A stretch of 64,000 bases of DNA from Bacillus sp. V3B. Its GTDB lineage: Bacteria; Bacillota; Bacilli; Bacillales; Cytobacillaceae. Location: NCBI RefSeq assembly GCF_024494465.1, contig NZ_JAETXM010000014.1, forward strand, positions 1 to 64,000, given 5' to 3'. Both the position numbers and the translations under genes were made by a program. This document shows, in pieces, positions 34,995 to 43,951 of the stretch. How positions within the stretch are numbered: the stretch's first letter is position 1; every line of letters begins with the position of its first letter. The notes beneath the pieces are model-generated. The model saw nothing but the letters and a program-made list of their open reading frames with translations. It made no database searches and had not been told where the DNA came from.

Positions 34995-35039
34995 GTACTC
35001 AAAAATTAATTTAATAAGAAAATTAGTAGAGGTGGATTT

Positions 35040-35351
35040 ATGCAGGAAGAAGATTTTTATAAAAGGAAAAAGGTAATTACAATTGGAGTTGTTAGCCAAT
35101 TAACAGATCTTTCTGAACGGCAAATACGTTATTATGAAAGTAGAGGTCTTATTTTCCCTGGTCGTACAGATAATGGCACTAGAAAATATTCATTTGATGA
35201 TGTCGAAACATTAATAAAGATTGCTAATGTATTGGAAGAAGGTGGAACGACATTCGAAATTAAACAAGAAATGAAGAAAGCCTCAAACCCACAAAAAGAA
35301 CGAAACAAAATGATACAAGGACAACTCAACGCTCGTTTTGGTTTGCGTTAA
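35040..35351 (+). CDS. tnrA: nitrogen regulator TnrA
   Basis: A 103-residue MerR-family regulator. The winged HTH SQLTDLSERQIRYYESRGLI at residues 18-37 is followed by GRTDNGTRKYSFDDVE, and the C-terminus ends KMIQGQLNARFGLR, the segment that binds feedback-inhibited glutamine synthetase. TnrA activates and represses nitrogen genes under nitrogen limitation. GAGGTG precedes the ATG. Its only visible upstream element is the glycine riboswitch plus terminator. GlnR, its paralogue, is at the right edge of the window. Confidence 0.93.
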   Translation: MQEEDFYKRKKVITIGVVSQLTDLSERQIRYYESRGLIFPGRTDNGTRKYSFDDVETLIKIANVLEEGGTTFEIKQEMKKASNPQKERNKMIQGQLNARFGLR

Positions 35352-35568
35352 CCATCGATATTTTAACTACATCTATCTAAAAAACTGCATACTAATCCTT
35401 TGACAGTAGTAAATGACTATCACTTTTTGATAATAATTTATAAAAATAAATAAAAAAGTCCTATACACCTTCTTTGTGATTGAAGAAGTAGTAAAAGAGA
35501 ACTGTGATATTTTACACATAATGTAGAGGTGTAAGAAGGTCTTAATCCAATATATACATTAAAAGCTA

Positions 35569-35603
35569 AAAGACAGTGGGCGTTTGTATCGCTCACTGTC
35601 TTT
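35569..35603 (+). terminator. terminator AAAGACAGTGGGCG / CGCTCACTGTCTTT
   Basis: A 14-bp stem with one mismatch and T-rich 3' side, 220 bases after tnrA. The rest of 35352-35666 shows no gene. Confidence 0.8.
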
Positions 35604-35666
35604 ATACTTTTTACGGCTGAAACTCTCGGTTCATAGTCAAATTTTTAATTTGATATTAATGAATGA

Positions 35667-36716
35667 TTGTTCAATAATAATGAAAGAATGATTCCTTTTC
35701 AATTAGCGATTACTCCGTTAATAGGGGCTATAGCTGCTGGAAATTGTGCCATCCTGAAACCCTCTGAATTGACACCAGCAACCTCAACATTAATGGGAGA
35801 ACTAATAGAGAAAGCATTTCCAGAAGAATATATCGCTGTTGTTCAAGGTGGAGTGGAAACAAGTCAAGCTCTTTTAAAGGAAAAAGTTGATTATATCTTT
35901 TTTACAGGGAGTGGTCCTGTCGGAAAGGTAGTTATGGAAGCGGCAGCGAAAAACTTAATCCCAGTAACATTGGAGCTGGGTGGAAAAAGTCCATGCATCG
36001 TCCATCATGATGCCAATTTACGTTTGGCAGCAAAACGAATTGCATGGGGAAAATTTATTAACGCAGGTCAAACTTGTGTGGCTCCAGATTACATATATAT
36101 TCATCAAAGTGTAGAAAAGGCATTTTTGCTATTACTTACTGAAGCCATTAAAGATCTGTATTCAGAAAATGTTTTCGAAAGTGGGAAATTCACAAAGATC
36201 ATAAGTGAAAAACATTTCGACCGATTAATGGGATTTATAAAAAATTCCAACGTCTACTATGGAGGAAGAGGAGAAAGATCCACGCGAATGATTGAACCTA
36301 CGATCTTAACAAAACTATCATGGGAAGATGAGGTGATGAAGGATGAAATATTTGGTCCTATTTTACCAATTTTAATTTATGAGGATTCGTCCAAAGTGGT
36401 TAATGAAATGAATGAACGGCCCAAACCACTCGCACTTTATGTTTTTTCTGAGGGAGATCAGTTTCAACAGACTATTTTAGAAAATATCTCATTTGGTGGA
36501 GGGTGTATGAATGATACGGTCTATCATCTTAGTTCTCCCTATTTACCATTTGGAGGAGTTGGAGAAAGTGGTGTCGGTACTTACCATGGAAAAGGTAGTT
36601 TTGATACTTTTTCCCATGAAAAAAGTATTTTAAAGCAAACAACCCGAATTGATTTTCCATTCCGATATCCAAATCGAAAAAATGGATTGAAAACAATTAA
36701 AAGATTCATTAAATAG
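35667..36716 (+). pseudogene. N-terminally truncated aldehyde dehydrogenase (YwdH-like)
   Basis: 349 residues remain of a roughly 456-residue class-3-like aldehyde dehydrogenase. Catalytic Glu103 (LELGGK) and Cys137 (GQTC) are intact, as is the PFGGVGESG.G.YHGK end, but the first ~110 residues, including the first strands of the cofactor domain, are missing. Homology starts abruptly at PFQLAITPLIGA, about 15 bases after 35667. There is no ribosome binding site before the apparent ATG. A deletion probably removed the 5' part. Confidence 0.8.
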
Positions 36717-36751
36717 TTTGAGGTAGTTCAATTGAAAAAGGTGTTGATAAA

Positions 36752-37705
36752 ATGATAAAGGTTATTGGAATCACGAATGAGTATAAAATAGAAACAAATA
36801 TTTCCATACGAAATGTCGATTTTTCTAACTATAAATGGTATTGGGTTGATTTCAATGAACCGACTGATGAAGAGATCAAACATTTAGAGGAAACTTTTCA
36901 CTTTCATCCACTTGCCATTGAAGATTGTGTCTATAGATTTCAACGTCCCAAATTGGATTATTATAATGAATATACTTTTTTTGTGACACATACAGTGAAA
37001 GACTTTGACCGATATATTGAAAAAGAAGAGTTAAACTGTTTCGTTGGAGATCATTATATTGTATCTTTCCACAGCAAACCTGTAATGGAGGTAAGTCTCG
37101 TATGGGATCGACTAATGTCTCAGAACAATATCGAACAATGGAATGCCCATTTTGTGTTCTATGATATTTTGGATAAGATTGTAGATAATTACTTTCCGAT
37201 CATCTATAAAATTGAAGATGAATTAGACAGGCTTGAAAGTAATCCTCAAAATAAATCAATGGACCGATTAATGAATGAATTATTCGATATTAGAAGTATG
37301 TTATTGAATTTAAGGCATACCGTTAATCCAATGCGTGATTTACTTTATCGAATGTTGAATTCTCATCATTTAAAAGGGGTTAGGGAAAGAAGGGCATATT
37401 TTTCCGATATTTATGACCACCTGTTAAAGCTGTCGGAAATGGTGATGTCTAATCGAGAGGTAACGACAGATATACGGGATAGTTACTTATCATTGAATTC
37501 ACACCAAACGAATAATGTGATGAAAGTACTCACAATTATTACCTCTATTTTTGCACCATTAACATTTGTGGCAGGAATCTATGGGATGAATTTTGAATAT
37601 ATGCCAGAATTGACTTGGGAGTATGGCTATTTTTTCGTTCTTGGATTCATGGGGATTATGGGAATCGTTATGTTTCTTTGGTTTAAAAAAAAGAAATGGT
37701 TTTAA
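36752..37705 (+). CDS. corA: CorA-family magnesium/divalent cation transporter
   Basis: A 317-residue CorA: acidic cytoplasmic N-domain, long helices from about 150 to 265, and two C-terminal membrane helices with the YGMNF selectivity signature at 277-281 and a basic KKKKWF tail. It forms a pentameric channel admitting Mg2+ (or Co2+/Ni2+). AAGGTG precedes the ATG. It follows the truncated aldehyde dehydrogenase by 35 bases. Confidence 0.93.
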   Translation: MIKVIGITNEYKIETNISIRNVDFSNYKWYWVDFNEPTDEEIKHLEETFHFHPLAIEDCVYRFQRPKLDYYNEYTFFVTHTVKDFDRYIEKEELNCFVGDHYIVSFHSKPVMEVSLVWDRLMSQNNIEQWNAHFVFYDILDKIVDNYFPIIYKIEDELDRLESNPQNKSMDRLMNELFDIRSMLLNLRHTVNPMRDLLYRMLNSHHLKGVRERRAYFSDIYDHLLKLSEMVMSNREVTTDIRDSYLSLNSHQTNNVMKVLTIITSIFAPLTFVAGIYGMNFEYMPELTWEYGYFFVLGFMGIMGIVMFLWFKKKKWF

Positions 37706-38046
37706 GTTATCACTTTAAACCTCTAGCAAAAGAAAACATTAGCACAATAGACAACATTTTTTTGCTATTTCAATTGTGAATGTTTTTATATCAAAGAAAA
37801 TAAGTCAAGGTTGAGACCTTGTAGATAAAAGGACTCAATCTTAATTTATTTAAGTGATGAATTTGTATACATGCATAGGTTCATAAAGTTCAAACTAGTA
37901 CAGAATAGAACTAGAGATGATCGTTTTATCTGCAATATAAAAATGATCTTTCTTTTAAATGAATATTATTATTAAATAGTAATTAAGGAAAATATACACC
38001 GAATCATTTAGTAAAGAAGTAGCGGTGTTGGGAGTGAGGGATTCAA
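37706..38046. other. intergenic region with weak hairpin
   Basis: AAGGTTGAG (37807-37815) and CTCAATCTT (37833-37841) can pair and may terminate corA. The rest is AT-rich; no gene. The promoter of the symporter pair is expected here. Confidence 0.35.
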
Positions 38047-38229
38047 ATGGGAAAACAGGAATTATTTTGGGTATTGATTAGCGTGGTACTTATTCTACTT
38101 GCTTATTTCATTCCATATACAATTCTAACGGATGTTTTCAAATGGTATGGAAGCTTCTTATATTGGGTTGTACTTGGCTTGGTTATCATTGCAGTAAATG
38201 TTCTTATCACAAGAAATTGGAGGTCTTAA
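38047..38229 (+). CDS. small membrane subunit preceding an SSS symporter
   Basis: A 60-residue protein with two hydrophobic helices (residues 6-26 and 34-54) and a basic end. It ends one base before the TTG of the symporter, so they are co-transcribed and probably coupled. Small DUF3311-like partners of this kind commonly precede solute:sodium symporters. GGGAGTGAGG lies upstream of the ATG. Confidence 0.78.
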   Translation: MGKQELFWVLISVVLILLAYFIPYTILTDVFKWYGSFLYWVVLGLVIIAVNVLITRNWRS

Positions 38230-38230
38230 A

Positions 38231-39742
38231 TTGGATAATCGTTTAATCTGGTTGGGGTTTGCTATATATGCGGTCATATCTCTTTATATTGCCTACTTAT
38301 CTCGAAAAGGAAAGGAAACGAGCATGTCAGGATACTTTCTTGGCAACCGCAAAATGAATGGGTTTGTATCCGCATTGAGTTACAGTGCAACCACCTATAG
38401 TGCTTTTATGATGGTTGGATTGGCAGGACTGACCTACCGTGGTGGCGTAGGGGCACTTGGGTTTGAAATGATTTATTTTGCTGGAGTCACCCTTGTTGCT
38501 TTCTTTGGACCTAGATTTTGGTTAGTTGGGAAAAAATATGGTTATGTAACTCCGTCTGAAATGTTAGGAGATCGTTATGACAATAAGATGGTTGCTGTTG
38601 TTATCTCAATTGCCAGTTGTGTTTTTCTTATTCCCTATAGTGCGGTTCAGTTAGCCGGAGTTGGTTACTTAGTAGAAGGGATGACAAATGGGGGGATTTC
38701 CTTTACGACCGGAGTCATTATTGCAACAATCTTTGCTATCGTGTTCTCGTTTATCGCCGGAATTCGTTCTGTTATGTGGACAGATTCCTTGCAAGCATTG
38801 GTGATGATTGTCGCATCAACGACAGTTGTCATATTGATTATTCAAGGTTTAGGTGGATTTAATGAATTTTTTGGTACTTTAGAATTAGGCTATACTGAAA
38901 CATTATCAGTACCAGGAAATGGGTTTTGGAGTATTGCAACATTTATATCTATGACAGTTCCTTGGTTATTCTTTAGTCTATCAAACCCACAAGTTAGTCA
39001 GCGACTATATATGCCTTCTTCGTTAAAAAGTTTAAGAGGGATGTTAATGGGATTTTTAGTATTTGGATTTATTTATACATTGGTTTCGGTTTTATGGGGA
39101 TTCTCAGCTTTAATCATGTTCCCTGGTCTTGAAAATCCTGATATTGCTACCCCAAGTTTATTGTCATCAGATCTTGTACCGACCGTTCTTGGAATTATTG
39201 TGATGATCGCAATTATCGCAGCAGCTATCTCAACCATTGATTCAATTATGTTGACTCTATCTTCTCTTTTCGCCCGTGATGTTTATGGGAATTTGAAAAG
39301 CGGTGTGGGTGAAAAACAACAGCTGAAAGTAGGTAAATTTGTGATGCCGGTGATTGCCATCATGGCCTTTGCTTTTGCTCAAATGCAATTAGACTTAATC
39401 GCTGTGTTGTCGGTGGCATCATCCGCAGGATTAACGGTGGCAGTCCCAGCTATTTTCGGAGCGTTTTTTTGGAAAAAAGGAACATCAGCCGGGGTTATAT
39501 CAAGTGTGGTCGTCGCTGGAATATTAGTCTTAGCTTTGGAATTTATGAAATATAAACCCTTTGGTTTAGGTTCTGGTGTTTGGGGTTTAGTCGTTTCTAC
39601 TGTTTTATTTATTGTTGTTAGTCTATTCACAAAAGCACCTGTTCATAAAGCAAATGAATTTATGGATTATATTCAATCAGAAATGAGAAATAACTTAAAG
39701 TCAAAAAAAAGCACTGAAATTAGAACGACTAAAATATCTTAA
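38231..39742 (+). CDS. sodium:solute symporter (SSS family)
   Basis: A 503-residue transporter with about 13 membrane helices. SSS features include GYFLGNRKM near 37, the SYSATTYSAFMM segment near 55, a MWTDSLQ loop near 190 and SNPQVSQRLYMPSS near 255. It imports an organic solute with Na+; substrate unknown. The TTG at 38231 has GGAGGT 6 bases upstream; the frame opening at 38198 overlaps the small partner gene and is rejected. Confidence 0.9.
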   Translation: MDNRLIWLGFAIYAVISLYIAYLSRKGKETSMSGYFLGNRKMNGFVSALSYSATTYSAFMMVGLAGLTYRGGVGALGFEMIYFAGVTLVAFFGPRFWLVGKKYGYVTPSEMLGDRYDNKMVAVVISIASCVFLIPYSAVQLAGVGYLVEGMTNGGISFTTGVIIATIFAIVFSFIAGIRSVMWTDSLQALVMIVASTTVVILIIQGLGGFNEFFGTLELGYTETLSVPGNGFWSIATFISMTVPWLFFSLSNPQVSQRLYMPSSLKSLRGMLMGFLVFGFIYTLVSVLWGFSALIMFPGLENPDIATPSLLSSDLVPTVLGIIVMIAIIAAAISTIDSIMLTLSSLFARDVYGNLKSGVGEKQQLKVGKFVMPVIAIMAFAFAQMQLDLIAVLSVASSAGLTVAVPAIFGAFFWKKGTSAGVISSVVVAGILVLALEFMKYKPFGLGSGVWGLVVSTVLFIVVSLFTKAPVHKANEFMDYIQSEMRNNLKSKKSTEIRTTKIS

Positions 39743-39753
39743 ACTTAATATAA

Positions 39754-39786
39754 TTCCCCACTTTAGAGAGTCGAGAAGTGGGGGAT
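39754..39786 (+). terminator. hairpin AATTCCCCACTT / AAGTGGGGGATT
   Basis: A 12-bp stem with one wobble, after the symporter stop; T-run is weak. Confidence 0.6.
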
Positions 39787-39872
39787 TATATTAGGAAACC
39801 TTTCAACAAGATTAAGAAAGGCGTTATTTTTTCAAAACAGTAGTCACATGATTTCTTTGCCTAATAAACGCC

Positions 39873-40382
39873 TTACTCTCCAACTCTTTTCATCCGAATC
39901 CGCTCCAACATCGCTTCCAACTCATCAGGTTTCAAAAACTCAATCGGTGAAAAACCTTTTTCAAATAGGATTGAATCTGATTCAATCACGGTTACATAGC
40001 GCCCGTTTACTTTTGCAATATGAATAGCTTCACCAAAGTCGGAAAGGAGGGCGTTCACTGAGATATGGTCAGCCTTCATTCGCAAATAAATTTCAGGTGT
40101 ATGCTCGATAATCTGAGCAGCTGCTTCCATGACTTGATTGGTGTCGAGTCGTTCCTATATTTCCCGTTTCGGGCTTGTTGCCCACACTTCCATCTCTGTA
40201 TCAAACTGTTCTCGTTCTTCGCTTTCTTCTGTATACTCTTCGTAAAAATGTTCCTGTACCATCGAAATGACCTGTGTTTTGACAATTTCAGGCATTGATT
40301 CCCCATACTCGACGAATTTTAAGAAGTCCTCAAAGTAGCGGGCATGGGAAGAATGATAGGTATTGTAACTAAGGAAGGAACC
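39873..40382 (-). pseudogene. interrupted gene of unknown family
   Basis: One frame can be read on the minus strand from 40382 to 39873, with a TAG at 40155-40157. The first part reads SYNTYHSSHARYFEDFLKFV and is acidic; the second (from an ATG at 40130) reads MEAAAQIIEHTPEIYLRMKA and ends ELEAMLERIRMKRVGE. It has no start codon or ribosome binding site at its 5' end. I do not recognise the parent protein. Confidence 0.5.
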
Positions 40383-40459
40383 TTATATTGCAGTAGGACT
40401 TTCATACATGAAAAAAGTCATTTTGGAGCAGATTAACTGTAAGTAAGGAGTGAGCAATT

Positions 40460-40942
40460 ATGAACAATAAAACTGAAAAAATAATTGAAACTTCATCTTG
40501 GGTCGTTATGTCTATCCTATTAATTAAATTTGTTCCGAGAAACAGAATTCGGGAAGCCTTGGTTATATTTTCGTTCAAACAAGCTCTAACTTGGTTCTTT
40601 GGATTACTGGTGGTTGAGAGGAATTTAATTTCTTATCCTTATCGAATGTTCTTTAAAAAAGCCGTCAGATCAAGCTTTACCTTTGAATTTTTTATTTATC
40701 CTGCTATATGCGTGTTGTTTAATTTGTATTATCCTGATAAAAAAAGTAAACTCTTCAAATTCCTTTATTATTGTTTATTCTCATCTATTATCACCTTTTT
40801 TGAAATGATTGCTTTGAAGTATACAAGGCTCATTAAGTATAAAAATTGGACTTGGTATTTGACCTTTTCTACTTTATGGACCTTTAATTATCTTTCACGT
40901 GTTTATCATCAATGGTATTTTAAAGAAGGTTCAGATAGCTAA
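40460..40942 (+). CDS. CBO0543-family membrane protein
   Basis: A 160-residue polytopic membrane protein with about five helices and the family-type segments FKQALTWFFGLLVVE near 40 and SFTFEFFIYPAICVLFNLYY near 72-91. CBO0543 proteins are frequent in spore formers and have no assigned role. AAGGAGTGAG precedes the ATG. Monocistronic. Confidence 0.82.
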   Translation: MNNKTEKIIETSSWVVMSILLIKFVPRNRIREALVIFSFKQALTWFFGLLVVERNLISYPYRMFFKKAVRSSFTFEFFIYPAICVLFNLYYPDKKSKLFKFLYYCLFSSIITFFEMIALKYTRLIKYKNWTWYLTFSTLWTFNYLSRVYHQWYFKEGSDS

Positions 40943-41023
40943 TCATACATGTAAGACCAGTTTGTGATTCTTCCCAATAGGTTGGATATTTAAATAGACT
41001 AAATTGTCCAATATATTGGCAGT

Positions 41024-41071
41024 AAAAAAGAGCCGTCACTTGAAAATGTTACACATCCAGATGAGGGCTCT
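41024..41071 (-). terminator. terminator AGAGCC / GGCTCT with T-run
   Basis: On the minus strand AGAGCC pairs with GGCTCT and is followed by six T, 11 bases after the small gene at 41082. Confidence 0.65.
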
Positions 41072-41081
41072 AAATTTCTCA

Positions 41082-41297
41082 CTATAATCTTTGCACTTCT
41101 TGATCAAACATGTTCTTTTGACGTGTCATAATATCAATCGCTTGATTAGAGATATGACTTAATTCTTGGTATAACTCTTTAGAAGCTTGATTATCTCCTT
41201 CTTGCACTTCTTGGAAAATTTGTTCCGCTAATTCTCGCCTTCTATGCCCAATTCCTCTTAACTCCTCACCTAATTGTTCCAATTGATTGCGGTCCAT
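41082..41297 (-). CDS. small coiled-coil protein (71 aa)
   Basis: AAGGAGG lies before the ATG at 41297. The product (MDRNQLEQLGEELRGIGHRR...) is strongly helical and charged, with heptad-like Leu/Ile spacing. No family recognised. The frame opening at 41321 has no ribosome binding site. Confidence 0.65.
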   Translation of the reverse strand: MDRNQLEQLGEELRGIGHRRRELAEQIFQEVQEGDNQASKELYQELSHISNQAIDIMTRQKNMFDQEVQRL

Positions 41298-41457
41298 AAA
41301 ATACCTCCTTATGTAGTTCATGGTTGATTATTTTCATTTAGTGAATCATGATAAATGATTGTAATTGTAAGAAAGATCATGATTTAACTATTTATTTGTA
41401 TTATAGACGACAAGTCTTAATTTATTCTTCAGCTCTTTTTCAAAAAAATACATTTTC

Positions 41458-42087
41458 TTAAAAAAATAATATTTCGAAGGCTTCGTACCCGAAATAAAGG
41501 CCGAATCCAATGAGAGAAAGACCGGAGGCTATCGAAATCCAAGCAAGGATAGTGGTTGTTAAATATTTACGAAAAGTGCTCGCGAGTAGGGCCATCGTTA
41601 TGTCCCAAAGAATAATCCCAGAAAAAATAGCGCTGCTGTACAATAGCAACTGATTTGTATCATATGTATGGACCGTTTTGGCAAGGATAGATCCATAAAT
41701 ACCAAGCCAGAAGAGTACGGTTAACGGATTTGATAATGACATGAAGAAACCAGATAGGAATGATTTCGTGATCGATTCTCTTCTCTGTTTTCGTGATTCA
41801 GATACCATTTTTCCAACTCCAACGATACATTCAACCCCTGTGTAAACAAGGATAAAAAAACCAAATAGCCATAGAAACGTTTTCACAATGGGGATTTCGA
41901 GAAATTGAACAACCCCCATATAGACAGCGATCATGTAGACCATGTCGGCCACCGTGGCACCTACTCCAACCATCCAAGAATGCATAAATCCATTTTTAAT
42001 TCCTCTGTCGAGCTGGGCTGCATTAATAGGACCAATTGGAGCAGCTAAGGAAAGTCCTAAAAAGAGATAACTTAAAAATATCCCCAT
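41458..42087 (-). CDS. LysE/RhtB-type amino acid exporter
   Basis: A 209-residue membrane protein with six helices. Family motifs are LSLAAPIGPINAAQLDRGIKN (shown in two parts: LAAPIGPI, then NGF) near 12-34 and SLSNPLTVLFWLGIY near 117-131. It probably exports an amino acid or analogue. GAGGTG is 5 bases before the ATG. Monocistronic. Confidence 0.88.
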   Translation of the reverse strand: MGIFLSYLFLGLSLAAPIGPINAAQLDRGIKNGFMHSWMVGVGATVADMVYMIAVYMGVVQFLEIPIVKTFLWLFGFFILVYTGVECIVGVGKMVSESRKQRRESITKSFLSGFFMSLSNPLTVLFWLGIYGSILAKTVHTYDTNQLLLYSSAIFSGIILWDITMALLASTFRKYLTTTILAWISIASGLSLIGFGLYFGYEAFEILFF

Positions 42088-42233
42088 GATTTCACCTCGT
42101 TTGATAGTACATGCTTGTACAAATTGTATTCAGTTGGACAAGGTTATACGACTACTTTTTCAGATGTGAACAAGAATAAGAACGGCTTGAAAAGCAGAAT
42201 CTAAATTGATGACAATTACAGGAGGGATAAAGA

Positions 42234-42413
42234 ATGGATGTCAATCGCGTTAAACAGATTCTTTCATCAAAATCTGATGTTGAAGTGAAATATCATGACA
42301 CATCTGTTTGGATTGATCAATTGAACGAAGATGGAATAACAGTGACCGTTCACCTACGAGGACCACTAGAAGAACGGACAACAGTTCCTATCGCTGAATT
42401 GACTGAAGGGTAA
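42234..42413 (+). CDS. sspH: H-type small acid-soluble spore protein, second copy
   Basis: A 59-residue H-type SASP: MDVNRVKQILSSKSDVEVKY, then SVWIDQL, then TVHLRGPLEERTTVPIAEL. GGAGGG lies 8 bases before the ATG. It differs clearly from the copy at 10295, so the two are old paralogues. Expressed in the forespore by family knowledge. A strong terminator follows. Confidence 0.92.
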   Translation: MDVNRVKQILSSKSDVEVKYHDTSVWIDQLNEDGITVTVHLRGPLEERTTVPIAELTEG

Positions 42414-42430
42414 CGATTTGATTAAAAAAT

Positions 42431-42480
42431 GAAACAAAGAGGAGTCTATTTTGGAGGATCTTCTTTGTTTCGTTTTTTTT
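42431..42480 (+). terminator. terminator GAAACAAAGA / TCTTTGTTTC
   Basis: A perfect 10-bp stem followed by eight T, directly after sspH. Confidence 0.88.
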
Positions 42481-42562
42481 ACAAATTTCTATGTATGAAG
42501 CTAGTTAATTATGGTATTATAAAATAGAAATTTAATTCCGAGTAAGTTCATAGAAAAACTTA

Positions 42563-42590
42563 TTGACATTTGATTGATTTGTGTTAAAAT
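42563..42590 (+). promoter_or_regulatory. SigA promoter of the yezD/cys leader
   Basis: TTGACA at 42563-42568, 16-base spacer, TAAAAT at 42585-42590. The leader RNA would begin near 42597. Confidence 0.65.
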
Positions 42591-42600
42591 TTTTAAAAAT

Positions 42601-42719
42601 AAGTCTTATCAAAAGCACCAATGGGAATGGACTTAATGAAATTCAACAAATGTGTAACCATCTTGGAAGATTAGGTGAAAAGGTTTATCTAAACCATCTT
42701 TCCCAAGTGGAAGTTTTTT
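42601..42719 (+). ncRNA. S-box-like (SAM-I) leader, divergent, with terminator
   Basis: The 5' half follows the SAM-I pattern loosely: TCTTATCAAAAG, then GGGAATGGACTTAATGAA and CAACAA. The second half lacks a clear GGTGCTAATTCC block and a GATAAGA partner for P1. CTTTCCCAAGTGGAAG plus six T at 42698-42719 is a good terminator. Position (promoter just upstream, sulfur genes downstream) fits an attenuating leader. The aptamer may be degenerate or of another class. Confidence 0.35.
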
Positions 42720-42778
42720 CTTTCGCAACGGTTATTAATTTTAACCTGTTTCCGTTTTAATCGAAGGGAGGAGCTAGT

Positions 42779-42922
42779 TTGGTAGAGATAAAGGAAAATG
42801 AGAAAATGTTTGAGCAAGTGCAACAAATGCTTCATCAAATGAAATTTGGATCGATTACGCTTATTGTGCAAGATGGCAAGGTGATTCAATTAGAGAAAGT
42901 TGAAAAGGTAAGGATAAAATAG
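42779..42922 (+). CDS. yezD: YezD-type DUF2292 small protein
   Basis: A 47-residue protein, TTG start with GGGAGGAG upstream, reading MVEIKENEKMFEQVQQMLHQ followed by KFGSITLIVQDGKVIQLEKVEK, the pattern of DUF2292/YezD. In Bacillaceae such genes accompany sulfur-assimilation operons, which fits cysH 230 bases downstream. Function unknown. Confidence 0.75.
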   Translation: MVEIKENEKMFEQVQQMLHQMKFGSITLIVQDGKVIQLEKVEKVRIK

Positions 42923-43091
42923 GATTGCTGACTAGATAAACTAGAGGCAGTTTTAACCAAAGATGTATTATCCGGTTAGAGCTGTTTTTTTGAATAAAAA
43001 AGATAGCTTAAAACAAAAGCCGCAGTTAAAAAACAGGGACCAAACAAGTATGTTTAGCTTTTGAATGGTTCCAATTGGACACTTCTATTCA

Positions 43092-43097
43092 TATAAT
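43092..43097 (+). promoter_or_regulatory. likely -10 element of cysH
   Basis: TATAAT at 43092-43097, 55 bases before cysH, with only a weak -35 (TTCCAA at 43069) at 17-base spacing, as is common for regulated promoters. Confidence 0.4.
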
Positions 43098-43152
43098 AGG
43101 GCTATCAAACAACAGTAAAAACGCAGATAAATAGTTTGTTGGGGGTATCGTG

Positions 43153-43866
43153 ATGACAGAGTTATTAACCTATGAAAATTTCGATGAATCTTCACTGATT
43201 GAATTTTCACATGAAGATGAAACAAAGGGAGCGCTTGAAGCTTTAAAATGGAGTTATTCCCACTATGGGGAACAGTTAGTCTATGCGTGTAGCTTTGGCA
43301 TCGAGGGGATTGTGTTGATTGATTTAATTTTCAAAGTTAATGAGAAAGCAAAAATAGTGTTTCTAGATACAGATCTTCATTTTTCCGAAACGTATGAATT
43401 GATTGACAAAGTTAAGGCGCGTTATCCTTCTTTACAAATTGAACTGAAGAAACCAAGCTTAACACTCGAGGAACAAGCCAAACAATATGGTGAGGAGCTA
43501 TGGAAAAGCAATCCAAACCAATGCTGTGAAATTCGTAAAATCCTCCCGTTAAATGAAGTTCTATCAGGAGCTACAGCGTGGTTGTCAGGTTTAAGAAGAG
43601 ATCAGTCTGAATCACGCAAAAATACCAAGTTTATCAATAAGGATAATCGATTTAAATCCGTCAAAATTTGTCCCCTTATTCATTGGAGTTGGAAGGATAT
43701 TTGGCGGTATGCACATAAACAGCAGCTTGATTACAATACATTACATGATAATGGATTCCCAAGTATTGGTTGTAAACCTTGTACGAAACCTGCGATAAAT
43801 GTAGATGATTTACGATCTGGACGATGGACTGGAACGACTAAAGTTGAATGTGGACTCCATGAATAA
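43153..43866 (+). CDS. cysH: phosphoadenylyl-/adenylyl-sulfate reductase
   Basis: A 237-residue sulfonucleotide reductase. The catalytic ECGLH lies at the C-terminus (232-236), and the CC (NQCCEIRK near 122) and CxxC (GCKPC near 206) pairs that bind a 4Fe-4S cluster are present, so APS as well as PAPS may be used. It yields sulfite for cysteine synthesis. GGGGGT stands 6 bases before the ATG at 43153; the GTG at 43150 is too close. First enzyme gene of the cluster. Confidence 0.95.
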   Translation: MTELLTYENFDESSLIEFSHEDETKGALEALKWSYSHYGEQLVYACSFGIEGIVLIDLIFKVNEKAKIVFLDTDLHFSETYELIDKVKARYPSLQIELKKPSLTLEEQAKQYGEELWKSNPNQCCEIRKILPLNEVLSGATAWLSGLRRDQSESRKNTKFINKDNRFKSVKICPLIHWSWKDIWRYAHKQQLDYNTLHDNGFPSIGCKPCTKPAINVDDLRSGRWTGTTKVECGLHE

Positions 43867-43870
43867 GAAA

Positions 43871-43923
43871 AGCACCAGTGCCTCGACCAGTCTCGGTCTT
43901 GTGATCTCGAGGGGGTAGGTGCT
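43871..43923 (+). other. two-part inverted repeat between cysH and cysP
   Basis: AGCACC..CCTCGA pairs with TCGAGG..GGTGCT across a 20-base loop that itself has CCAGTCTCGG. It is not followed by a T-run. It may stabilise or process the cys mRNA. Confidence 0.45.
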
Positions 43924-43951
43924 GGAGCTAGAGAAGAAGAGGTAACCAAAT

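Noticed and set aside
40065-40306. Plus- and minus-strand short frames over the interrupted gene
   Set aside because: They are out of frame with the protein-like reading described at 39873-40382.
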